Origin: Macrosteles quadrilineatus
Lineage: Eukaryota; Arthropoda; Insecta; Hemiptera; Cicadellidae
DNA: 64,000 nt
Reading direction: 5' to 3'
Assembly (NCBI RefSeq): GCF_028750875.1
Contig: NW_026542598.1
Coordinates: forward strand, 5,766,001 to 5,830,000
A program made the position numbers and the translations under genes. This document shows positions 1 through 12,000 of the stretch, in pieces. Position 1 is the first letter of the stretch. Every line of letters starts with the position of its first letter. Below the pieces are notes generated by a model, which saw only the letters and a program-made list of their open reading frames with translations, searched no databases and had not been told where the DNA came from.

Positions 1-540
1 ATTTTAAATATCGATTTGATGATAAAAGTGTCAAAACATTTGGATTATAAAATTACCTTGTAATATAAAATCTAACGTCCACGCCACTTTCTGGGGCACT
101 CTGTATATTTCAATAGTAATATTAATACATTGTAAAAGTGCAATTTAAAACAGTAGCTGCAGAAGCAATTATGATACTCTAATAAATGTGACTGCAAAGA
201 CATCAATATTGACTTGTTTATAAAATATATCTTCTGCAGTTAGAAGATCATTTGAAAATTGCAGCACTTTATATTCCAAGATGCAATCATTATTTGTTGT
301 AACAACAGTAAAATGGTTGCCATGGATTACTGAAAGGGCGTTAACCCTTAAATACATTAAAATGTAAATGGAATATTATCATTAAGAGAATATCATTATA
401 AAACTCATAAAAAATCACAGTACTAACTTGGATTACAAGCGTATTAAAAAATTGTGACGAATTAGTAAACGAATTGCTTTAATTAACACTGCCTTTAGTA
501 ATTGCTATGGCGTTAGTAGTAATGTTTGTAATAATTAGGT
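1..540. other. Non-coding AT-rich sequence
   Basis: I see no exon or clear repeat in this stretch. The only open frame (169-357, minus) has no recognisable motif and no splice context, so I treat it as chance. Confidence 0.5.
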
Positions 541-700
541 GTGTAAGTTTAAAATGATGGTTTCTAAGAGTTTTCGAAGCCAGGTGTTAATTAAGAACTT
601 TACTTCCGTTTTTGAGGAACAGCTTTTAATATTTTCTTAACCGACCTCTGCTGCATTCATCGTCGGATTCATTAAGCAAGTTTATCTCTTTTAGTGTACT
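541..700 (+). repeat. Dispersed repeat, inverted partner at 19040-19200
   Basis: The segment around 'gaggaacagcttttaata' and the following 'ctgctgcattcatcgt' reappears on the opposite strand near 19060-19150, with the same order of landmarks, including the 'tctaagagttttcgaag'-like block at the outer edge. The two copies are diverged. No coding capacity is seen. It is probably a non-autonomous transposon fragment; the class is unknown. Confidence 0.6.
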
Positions 701-1097
701 TCTGTAGAACTTCTGATTTCACAAAGAGTTAGAAAACGGAATAATAATGTAAACATAATGTAAACAGTAATATGTTCTTGTGCCAAATATATACTATGAT
801 ACAAAAGTAATAATGCAACTTCTACAGTTCCATTTTTATTCGAGTTCAGATGACAGGCTTATTTGATACTTATTTATTCGACCGAATACCATGCCATGTT
901 TATTTTGAATTAGCATTTTAGTAAAGTAAAGAATAAAATAAATAAGATAATTCTTAATTTTAGTAAAGGATAAAATTCAAACAACACTAAAACATTGCTC
1001 AACATGGATGCTTCGGATATTAAGGACTCGATTGTTTAGGATGTATCAAACACAAAGGCTGTTTTCACTTTTAAATAATTCATAACATGATACAATG

Positions 1098-1198
1098 CAT
1101 CCCTTGATGGCATAGACATAGACTTAAATATAGAAATATATAGACATAGCCAAAGACATGGACTTGGACATAGACATAGACACAGACATAGACATAGT
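1098..1198. repeat. Short tandem repeat, GACATA-type hexamer
   Basis: Imperfect tandem copies of a 6-bp unit close to gacata run through this stretch (gacatagacataga and variants such as ggacatagac). It is a simple satellite with no coding potential. Confidence 0.85.
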
Positions 1199-1960
1199 TA
1201 ATTCATGAATAAGTACAAATACAATGTACATCTCAATCACCAAGGACAGTACCTAGAGTAGTCTAGCAAATTATTCAAACAAACAATTCAATTTGATCCA
1301 TAGTTATCAGTTAGCATACTTCTTCTGTAAAATATGTGTACAAATAAATTATAATACCATGTTAATAGAATCAGGCAGACAGGAATTCTTGTATACTGCA
1401 AAACTCACCTTCCACTAGATATCTCCTCATATGTTTCCCAAAACCATTAGAAACCAACCTTGAACTACACTGTTGTACTGTTTCAGGAAGCTGTAGCTGG
1501 AAGAAGGGTCCAAAAAATTCGCATTCCTTACAGAGAGCGTCAGACGATGACAAGGAGTACGAAGATCTCCTCCATGCCTAGTGGGGTATCTATGGCACTG
1601 ACCAACCGACACTTGGCGACACGTAAACCAGCACAGTAACCAATAGAGAAGCATACGACTACATATACTTAAAACATCAATCATGTATATAACCATCAAA
1701 CCTCTACCATACGAGCAGTAGGCGTAACGAAGAATAATCGCTTATGCGATATTATTAAGAAGAGTAAACTAGAATTAATTTCTTATGATTTTGGTAGGAA
1801 TTAGAACCTAATTTTAGAAAATGAACTATCAAAGCTATCTTTGGATTATTCCTTATTTTATTAAAATTTAAACTTATCTCAGCAAACTAGTCATTTATCT
1901 ACTCAAATTTGTCAGTTTGTAAACTCGGATATACCAAGTTAAACGCACTTAACAAGATTC
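1199..1960. other. Non-coding, no recognised element
   Basis: Overlapping minus-strand open frames of 60 and 90 codons occur at 1371-1699. They show no known motif, no signal peptide and no splice-site context, so I do not call a gene. The 1500-1660 part is somewhat more GC-rich than its surroundings and may be an old insertion. Confidence 0.4.
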
Positions 1961-2400
1961 TTTATCGATAAATTAATGGTTTAAACATTTAGCTGAACAT
2001 TAAAATTGCTCTTCCATCTTATTAAAAACACTCACATTTCTAATACCTAACCAACTGAAAAATGTTTTGCACCACATAATTTAATTTTTAAAGAATATTG
2101 GAAAAAGTTACTTTATAACCACTATGAAAATCTTAAAACCCCTGTGTTATGAATGCCTACGGATTGACGTAGGTATTATAAATCCCTACACAATCACTAC
2201 AATATAAGTTGGTACTCAAGTATTTAATGAAGACAAATAACAAAGGGTATGTTTCATTTGACCACAATCAATACAAATCTTCTGCAGCAGCCATTAATTC
2301 ACTTGATCAGGTGTTGGTCTGAAAACAAACCGTCGGTTTTATTGTAATTTATTACTCTGTTCACTTTGTTTTAAAATTAATATTACGGTACTGAATAAAC
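1960..2400 (+). repeat. Dispersed repeat R1, copy 1
   Basis: Related blocks occur at 16470-16870 and, in part, at 22340-22490. Shared landmarks are a 'cattaaaattgc' block, 'acacaatcactac', 'ccacaatcaa', the stretch 'cacttgatcaggtgttgg' (shared with the 22.4-kb copy) and 'gttttattgtaattta'. No coding frame is visible. It is probably a non-autonomous transposon of unknown class. Confidence 0.65.
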
Positions 2401-2719
2401 TGCCTACTGAAATACTGCACTTAAAAATTAAATTTGTAACCTAATTAACTACCCTTATTAATAATGTAATATTTTAGTAATATCAATGTTATTTTCCACC
2501 TTATTCTTATTAACATTAAATCCTCATATTTTGTCACATTGCTTAGTTTTTTTAGCGTTCCTCTTTTTTACACAGTAATATACATTGTATGACTAATATG
2601 AGGTTATAAAAAACTACTTTGTTATTCATACATAAAGACTTAAAAAGCAATTTTTAAACCACTTATAAAGCTTAGGGTAGTTTCCAAAAACTTGTAATAG
2701 ACTAATGTTAAATGAATGA

Positions 2720-3059
2720 GTAACAATGCCATACAACATATCTAAACAGCTACAATATACTATTGCGCATCATATTTCTGTTGCAAAGCACGGTATTATA
2801 AGATTGTTAAATAATATTAGAAAAGCATAACGTTAATTTTCTTCGGTAGGAAAATCATTGTTACAAAATACAGATCACTTAAGTTACTAAATAATATTTT
2901 TTAAGAGTTTTCACTTAAAAACATGGCTGACGGGTAATACAGTTACACAATACCTATTGACCAACTATATCATATATAGGAATTAAATTGGCACCACCTG
3001 CTTAATTGTTTCATACCCAGGTATATAACCTACACAACGGCTAGATAGTAGTCACAACT
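2720..3059 (+). promoter_or_regulatory. Conserved upstream region of gene A (shared with gene C)
   Basis: This block matches 61165-61514 upstream of gene C in the same orientation: 'atacaacatatctaaa', 'tttctgttgcaaagca', a 'ttggcaccacc' box about 75 nt before the ATG, 'gtttcata..ccaggt' and 'gcaacggctag' are shared. A TATATAA box lies at 3022-3028, only 32 nt before the start codon, which would imply a very short 5' leader if it is used. In gene C the TATATAA sequence is not preserved, so the box may instead sit inside a leader. Conservation over about 340 bp supports promoter and 5' UTR function, or simply a recent duplication. Confidence 0.6.
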
Positions 3060-3083
3060 ATGTTGTTCTTATTGGTTTTCACG
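3060..3083 (+). CDS. Gene A exon 1: signal peptide, first half
   Basis: The 24-nt exon encodes MLFLLVFT and ends in phase 0 at ACG|gtgagt. The start is supported by the matching exons of the other members (MLLILLFM in B, MLLILLLM in D, MFLLLFM in C), all followed directly by a gtgagt donor. Confidence 0.85.
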
Positions 3084-6000
3084 GTGAGTTTAAAATGTAT
3101 TTGGTAAAATAACTAGCTTGTACAGTGCTGTAGTTACGAATAATCCAATAAATATATTCATAGAAAATTTCTAAGGATTATTTCACACTCTCTATTGAAC
3201 TGTAAAACAATGGATTTACGTGCAATAATTAATTACGGCATTTGTTTATAGCCTGATTTTGACAATTTTACCAAAATATATTATAACATACACATTTTAT
3301 GAGAACGTCTAGAGATCCATGTAAAACTTATCTGTATTGAAAAACTTCATCAATTCACAGCCATACTGTTCCCACGTAATCATGAAAATAGTACACTATA
3401 TTATTAAGAACATGTTAATACAACAAAGATTTAATGCTAAACTCTTGCATTATGTTTTTTCCACTTTTACAATGTTATGTATACACTTCTTCAGTGAGCT
3501 ATCATCGTTTGTATTGTTGCAGGGGCTTGTGACTCATATATGTGGGGTCAAAGGTAAGACTTATCATCAAAATGATATCAAATCATTTTTACAGACTCTT
3601 ATAATTAACCTTTAAATACGTTACTCTAAGTTGCATAAGGGGTTTCGAGCTTGATTGAAACATCAGCCTGAAAAGTTGGGATTTCGTAATGAATTCCTAA
3701 GTTTTTTTATATTTTTATTTCCAAAATTATATCAAGTTTTAATTTTAGAATATCAAAATTTCGAAAATAAAATTGCTAAAATGTCATTGCTTTAAAAATA
3801 CCTCATGAGAAGTGTAGCGTACTTGAAAAATTGAGATAGAAAAGTGTATGTGATCTGTGTGGAGGGCCAATTTAGAATTGTTTAAAAGTTTATTAGCGAG
3901 GTACACGATGCCTGTACTAAATTCAAATGTTCAAAAGTAAAGTTCTGCGCTGGTGAGGACCTTCGTGATATCCTGATGGATAGTCGATGCTAGTTGAGAG
4001 ATAGCACACAATCTCGTTTGAGTTAAGATAAGCAGTGAATTCAAGTCCGCAAACGTATGACACTATTATTAGATATTGGAGACCCCGAAAACGTCCATCT
4101 TTGTCAGCTGTACAGACGCTACTCAGTCGCGTCACTGCATTCCGAATTGTAAGACTAAAAAAAAAAAAAAAAAAACACGAAACATCGGTCGGTTGTCCAT
4201 GATTGACAAAAGATTTTAAACATGTGGATAAGCATGAGAGTGTCCTAGTTGGGCAACCGACAATGCGACCGGTGGCGTCGGACGACCGACACCGTCAATC
4301 TAAGACAAACATGTTTTTCTTTAGTCTTGCGGATCGTCAGACCACCTATTTCGATTTTAGGCCTTGAAGAGGGCGTTAAAACGATGTTAAAATGAGGCTT
4401 TCTTCCACAGAAATTGGCCGCATAATGTTTGGAGTATTATTGTTGAGTCTTTCTTCAATTCGGTGACAATGTAGTTAAATGTATACCTATTGTGGTTTTT
4501 AAAAGTCCAAGATACAATTTTAAATTTTCATACATATGATGAAACCCACCAAGTTCATACTTATCCTTAAACATTTTATTTGTAGCACTCCTGTGGTCCA
4601 ACGATTTCTTCTTATACTAAGCAAAGACTATAAAAGAACTGTCCAGCAGCACGAGCTTGCGTCATTTCTCAACCGATAACATGGTAACAATGGTCGAATG
4701 GAGAGGAACTGTAGGAAGAAGCGAATGAACATTGGATGTCACCTGTCGTTATTAATTACAACTATTAGTTTTATGGCAGTAGATTATTTAAATCGTATGA
4801 TCTGAAGAAAAAAAAAACATTTTCTTTAAAGTTCGTAATATCTAAACTAATTATTATTTTATAAAAATAGTTCTTACGCTCTCGATTTCATTCAAACGCA
4901 TCGCAATTGAACAATGAACAAAACCTTATCTATTAACCGCACTGAAAATCTAAATCAAAAGACACCAAAAACAACAAACAAAAACAATAAAACAACAATA
5001 AAAAAATCACCACCTTCTTTTCCACTCATCAATCATGGAAAAAGTTATAAGGCGTGACAGTAAAACCCGGACGATTTGAAATAAGCATTTTACTCATTAA
5101 GAATTAATTTAATTTTGGCTGGAAACAATACCATGGCGTATAAGATGAATGTTAACAAAAAAATTGCTGTGCTGCCGTGTTGTGCTCACCACTTCACACA
5201 AACGCATCATAGGCAAACATAGGGTGTTGAACAATGTTACTGATAAATACTCTGCATGATAAAAATTAAACTGGCCTAAATTAAAAATAAATGAAAAAAA
5301 TAAAAACTTTAATAAGAAATAAAATATAGTATTTTTTGCTTGTGATTTCTATACTAATTTTTATTTTATAAAAAAGTATAGACGTTAAATCTTTATTACT
5401 TTAGAACAAATTCAAATATAAAAAAATGCCGGGAATTTAGATGGTTTATTGTTTTTACATTGTCAAATATTGGTAGGCCTATTTATAATTTGCGATTTCA
5501 ATTAGGAAACAAAACCTCACTTATGACATTCTTATAAAATCATGATTTTCATTAAATAGTACGATTTAAATCCTCCGCTTATTAGTAGATATTTTTATCA
5601 TCATCTAAAATATCTTTGACCAATCCTTATATTAAAAGGTAACCACTTTGGATTGAATATAAAAACACCCTATGACTTACATTTTATCATAATTATATCT
5701 AGTATCTTAGGTCAAAATTATAAGTTCGCTATTCCTGTTATTTTAATTGAGACCCATTCTCAAAATAGTTTTAAGCTCCTTGAATTTATCAACAAATAAT
5801 TAATTTCTGGGACAGTTTTACATTCGGCATTCTTGCCAAGAGAAAAAAATGATATTTTAAATTTCAATCTTGGCCAAAAAAAATATCACTTGTTAATCAA
5901 ATTACTTTAAAAGTAGTAATGTTAAGTTATGCTGTATAATATAGTCATTATAAGGGGTTCGTTCTATTTCAAGCGTGAATTACCATCAAAATGATTAAAT

Positions 6001-9000
6001 TACTAGCTACTGATTATTTCTTTCAGTTTATGATGTTGTTTTGAGGATACCCATCAATTATTTGACTGACGACAATTTGAAAAGTACTTTGTATGCGGGA
6101 AGACACATGATTAAATGTTTTCAATTAAGAGATGAGCACACGTTCTACTTCATGGAGTATCAAGATATACGTGCCCAGTTTGTAGCAATCATCTACACTT
6201 CATATGACTCTCGAGATGCTAATGTAGCGATGGTAGCCCTATATCCCGACAGTTGTGATGGCAGTCTCGGAAATGAAATCAACGTAAAATCAAATAAGGT
6301 AGAAGTATTGCTAGGTGGAATGAAATGGGCGTATTTTAAGGATTCAAAATGTGAAGGAAGGAATTTCCAAAGCAATCGCCTTCCTAATACCTTGTGGTCT
6401 TCTCAAAAACCCCAGGTAAGGTTAATCCTTAGTAACCCATGTTAAATGGCTACTGTAATTTATATAAGTTAGATCACAATAATTTGTTTAATTGGTAGGC
6501 CCTAACATTGATATAGTTAACCAAGGAAACTAGCATGAAAACGCATTTTAATTATTCACACATGAATTTCAAAATGGTCTCAATAAAATTAATAATTTAT
6601 TTTAACTTATTAAATGTAACAGAGCAATAAATTTCACTTTTCATATATTCCTTGTAAGGTGTTTTTAATATACATCATATTGAAGTATTGTTTTGCATTA
6701 CAGAATCCAAAAGAATCTAATGATCCATATATTGATAAATCTAAAGGTAAGTTAGATATCCAAAAGTACTTGTGTCATATAATGCAAATTCATGCTATCA
6801 TGCCTTGTATTCCACATTAATAAAAAAATGATATAGTTATTACCATATTAGTATTTCACTTTTTGCCACTTTTATCTATGTTTAGTACATTGTTGGATAA
6901 GTTTTAATACATAAGTTTATTGAAATGGATTTTTTGTGTGTATAAAATACAATCTAAAATGCTCTTTAGGATGTGCTATGTTGTATTATTTACAATGATT
7001 CGGTGTGTTAGGATAATTATATTTATTTAATGATAGGTCAATTCGCTAGTACATTCGAAGACAATAGATTGTATATTCCTTATGGTCAAACTTATGAGCT
7101 TGTTATAAATTAGAGTGTATGAAATAAAAATTCTGACGCGTTTAAAGTTTACTCTAGATATTTTTTTCCGTAAAAAGAGAAAAATTAATAATATTACCTA
7201 TTGCAATGTACTTATGTTGCATATTAATGAATGTAGGTATAAATACAATCAATGGATCTATTATGGAAATTTGTTTCATTGTCAGTGCTTTGCAAGAGGA
7301 GGATAATCCGGTTCTTAAAACCACTGTAAAAAAACTGTTACAATGGATTAGAGAGGCAAAACTCAATCCTACTCATCACTTATTTCAATGAAAATCGCTT
7401 ATGTATAAATTGTGTGGCAGAACCAAAACTATTAACTTCATCACAATTTAAACAGAGAAAGTTTATAATGAAACCTGAAAGTAAAACGTAGTAAAAAGGT
7501 AAACAAACCATTATAAATCCAAACAGATGTCATGGCTTCACCTAAAGGGTCGGTCTTGGGCCCTCTGTTATTCCTAATTGATGTTAATGAATTTCCATAC
7601 AGTATTGACTGTAAAATTATTTTATAATGCAGATGCCACCACCATTTTTGACTTATCTTAGGATATAGATTTGCTTGAAGACTGGTTCAGAATGGTTCTC
7701 TGCTAAAGGGTCCCCATTTAACCAGGATAAAACTCTCATCTGTAGCCTCAGAGCTCTGTTTGAAAATATAATAAGTCAACCTTTTAGGTATTACACTAGA
7801 CCAATCACTTCCCTGGTATGAACATGTTAAAAAATTTACTCCAGGCTGAGCAGACTGGATTTTCTTTTCAGGAAGCTAAAAGAGCGGTCAATCCCACTAG
7901 CTATTTAAAGAATACCTATTTTGAAATTTTCCAATAATCTCTATATTTTAACCGTAGTTAGTCTATAAATATAACATTTATTGAAATATAGTTATAAGAA
8001 CCTCGACTCTTTTAACTGCAAACTGGCTGTGCATACAAACTGTGATATTTCTTTAGACTACCTAACTTTTTTACCTGTTTTAGATATTTATTTAGCCCAT
8101 GGATTTCCAAACTGTAATATCCAGTCTCATATCTCATTTAATGCCTTAGTTATTTTTTTTTACTCTTTGTAAAAGCCTATTTAATTATTTACAGAGAGTA
8201 AAGCCGATTAGGATATTTCTATGTCTATTATTTATATATAATATTTATGTATAATTTGCATCACACGTTGCACTGCCTCTTTATACATTATCTATGCACT
8301 ATATTTGTGTTTATATGATAATAAACATTAATCTGATTTGAAAATTTTTAATGTGATTAGATACAACACTTTAATTTAGTTCATGTCCATCAGAGAGGAG
8401 TTTTACCGAAAAGAAATAACAAGTTTTTCATCAAGACCATTTATTTAAGTATGCATTTGATAGGCCTGTGGTTTATGGTTTTTAAGAAATTTGTGGCTCA
8501 TTATAGAATATATATAAAGATTAATAAAGATTTTTTTTTAATTTCAGTTGAATACGTTCTTACTGATTTTGAAAAACGCTCTTATGGTTTCTTAAAAAAC
8601 ATAAAAATAACTATATATACTGAGTCTAAATATGTTCTGAAATGTTTCGAACTAAATGGCGAAGAAAGAAGGAAATTAGATTCCACTGCAAACTACTTGT
8701 CGATTCTATATAAAAAAGATATAGAAAATGGCAATAAAGAACTGGCCTTACTGATCATGACCTCTTGTGAAAATATGGACAGAAACATTATAAACCTCAA
8801 AAACGAAAAAATGGAAGTCTGGTTGTCGAATGATAATTGGTCGTATTTTGAATACTTCAAATGTAAAGGAAACACTTTTAGGAGTTCCCAACTGCCCGCC
8901 ACAGAATGGATATTGCAGGACTTCAAGGTCTCAGACACCCAGGTATATGCTATGTCGATCTAACTTAGTTTGTACTTGCATTACTAATTATAAAATTCAA

Positions 9001-12000
9001 GGGAAGACTTTAAGGTATTTATTAATCAAGTATATTATAAGAAATGGTTTTTATTCCCGTCACAATATGGATATTTTAGCACTAAAGGTGTTGATTGAAT
9101 TATTCGCTACCTTGTTTGCTAGCCTTTCTTTCTGCAAGATTTTTGAAGTTTACACAACTATCTTTCGCCATATATAATATATAATAGCTAAAATTCGTTT
9201 ACAGTCCTGGCAACAAAGACAATATAGCGGGGAAAAACTATGTTTGAGCCAAATATGGTACATTTTGCCAACCATTACCGTAGTTTTTATTATCTTAGTT
9301 TTACTGTAGTTTTTTACCGTAGTCTCATGGTAAGAACTAGACCCGGAACCAATTATGTTGTTCGTTTGAGGTCCACAGAAGCCAAAAAACCTTCAAATTC
9401 ATATACAGGGTGTCCCGGAACTCTCTACCAATATTTTAGGGCATTGTTCCTGGGTAGTTAACATACCTAAATATCATATTTAAATTGTCCGGAAGTCCTT
9501 AGTTACTCACATAGCCGCCATTTTGTTTTTTTAAGTTATTAATTTTTTTTTAGGAATGGTTAAACATACGTAATTGAAACTTTGCACAAACATTTATGAC
9601 AACTAGACAAAGTTACCAAAAATTTATGACGAGTTTTAAAATTCATAAAACAAAATGGCGGCCATTTTAAATTTTGTTTCTTAAATAACTCGAAAACCGT
9701 TGGTTTTACAAAAATTTTAGAAGAATAACTTTTTTAAGGCAATTTTATTACAAATTGATTGACACCTTAACTTTGAAGATTAGACAAGTATTAACTGAGA
9801 TATGTTAGTTTTAGTGATACGTGACCGCTTTCAGCATGCGCTGCAACTAACCTCCAGCGGTTACGTATCACTAAAACCACCATATCTCAGTTAATACTTG
9901 TCTAATCTTCAAAGTTAAGGTGTCAATCGATTTGTAATAAAATTGCCTTAAAAAAGTTATTCTTCTAAAATTTTTGTAAAACCAACGGTTTTCGAGTTAT
10001 TTAAGAAACAAAATTTAAAATGGCCGCCATTTTGTTTTATGAATTTTAAAACTCGTCATAATTTTTTGGTAACTTTGTCTAGTTGTCATAAATGTTTGTG
10101 CAAAGTTTCAATTACGTATGTTTAACCATTCCTTAGAAAAAAATGTATAACTTAAAAAACAAAATGGTGGCTGTGTGAGTAGGCCTAACTAAGGACTTCC
10201 GGACAATTTAAATATGATATTTAGGTATGTTAACTACCCAGGAACAATGCCCTAAAATATTGGTAGAGAGTTCCGGGACACCCTGTATATATTTATAAAT
10301 GTCTATTAGTACGATAACTAAAAACAATAAACTGTATCAACAATCTGACACACACTTTTTTAGCTTGTCAAACACCGTTATCATGGGTAAGCGATAAGAG
10401 TAACCATGATATTTTTGATAGGTAAAATCACAAAAATATCATTAACTTTTGAACCGTTTGCACTGTTTAGTTTAGAATTATAAGGACCATAACAGACGAA
10501 GTATTTCAAACAGAACCGGTCTTTTTTTTAAATATACTTTTCCGTTTTTTCATCGGTGTTGATGGGATAATAACATAAGTTACAATCAATTTTGTACCGT
10601 AGTTTTTACAGAAATTGAAGTGTTACCATTTTGTTCAAAACTTAATTGGCTACAACATACTAAATTTTTATCAAAATCGTGTAAGCCAATTTCGAGGAAA
10701 TTTTATTTTTAAAAACTGGCGATACCATGGATTATTACCTACAAACCAAATTTCATCAAAATTGGGCCACAGGTATAGGGCCACTACGTATAGGGGGAGG
10801 AAGTAAAAGTGTATTAACAAAGTAACTGGTTTGTAAACATTATCTCAAATTGTAAAAATGCACATAGATTACCTCCTTGTAACAAAACACCTATATCTTT
10901 GGGCGAGAAAAAATTTGTAAACAAAAAGTTATTACAATAATTCAAATTACTAAAACATACAAACATTGTTGTTATAACTCATTTTCCATGAAAATCAATT
11001 GATAAAAAAATTTTAATGAGCTTAACTTTGAAAACTCAAGGGCAAAATGTAGTTATTGTCAGCAAAAATTGCATGAATCATCTACTGGATAGACGTTATA
11101 AAATCCAAATTAACCACGACAGTACAATGTATTAAAGTCCAAAAAGGACGAATTAAAAATAGAATATTAGTTTTAGACAAAAGTCTTTTGGGAAAATTTT
11201 AAGAATAAAAACAAACCAGAGTTGGATAAATATAAATCTTGATAAAGATTAACATGGAAACCTTGTTTTCCATATTGACAAATGTTTACCGAGAACCACA
11301 GTTAATATAACAGGTATTATTCTAAGTCAAAATCCTATTACTAATGAGTTTTTTTTGTTTGGCTTACTACCTGGATATTTTAATGATTAATATTATCACA
11401 CATTTGTTTTAGGTGATTCAAGATACGAAAGAATCGAGAGGTAAGAAGTATTATCAATTAAATATCCGACAATCCCAAATACTCTCCTAGGAATTGTTGT
11501 ACCGATGAAAATTTCATTGAATTTAACGCTAACTGAATTCATACATAGGAATTCTTGATAACGGCTATTAATTTATTCTATAGTGAATAGTGCAGACTCC
11601 TGTAGTAAATGTTTGCGTGATTGTTGAAAATACTAGTAACATGCTCCGTGTAGGTTACGTTACGACCAATCGATGGTTGTTCTGCAGATTGCTGGTGTAG
11701 TACTTAACTAAACACGAAAATCTCTTTAGTAAATATGCCAACGAAGTTGGTTCTTTAGTATTAACAAACTTGGAACTATCTACAAGTCATTTAATCATAT
11801 GAAATCATTGTGTAAGTATTACAATAGTTCTGTTTTTGGTTGTTTTTTTTACGGACGGAGTGTTGGACTTGTTGGAAGCGTGATGACATTTATCAGCTCT
11901 GAAGGGGGATGCCACAAGGTCTGAGTGCTCTTTTCTCAGGGTTCAGACTGTGTCCCTCTTAGGATAGCGGTATGGTGGCAATGGTTCCGATATCGGACTG

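Noticed and set aside
1098..1198. CRISPR-like array
   Set aside because: Repeats are 6-bp tandem units without spacers.
9200..9262. Additional gene A exon after 'tttacag'
   Set aside because: The acceptor looks fair, but no donor keeps the frame and the sequence has no family or linker features; gene A is in frame without it.
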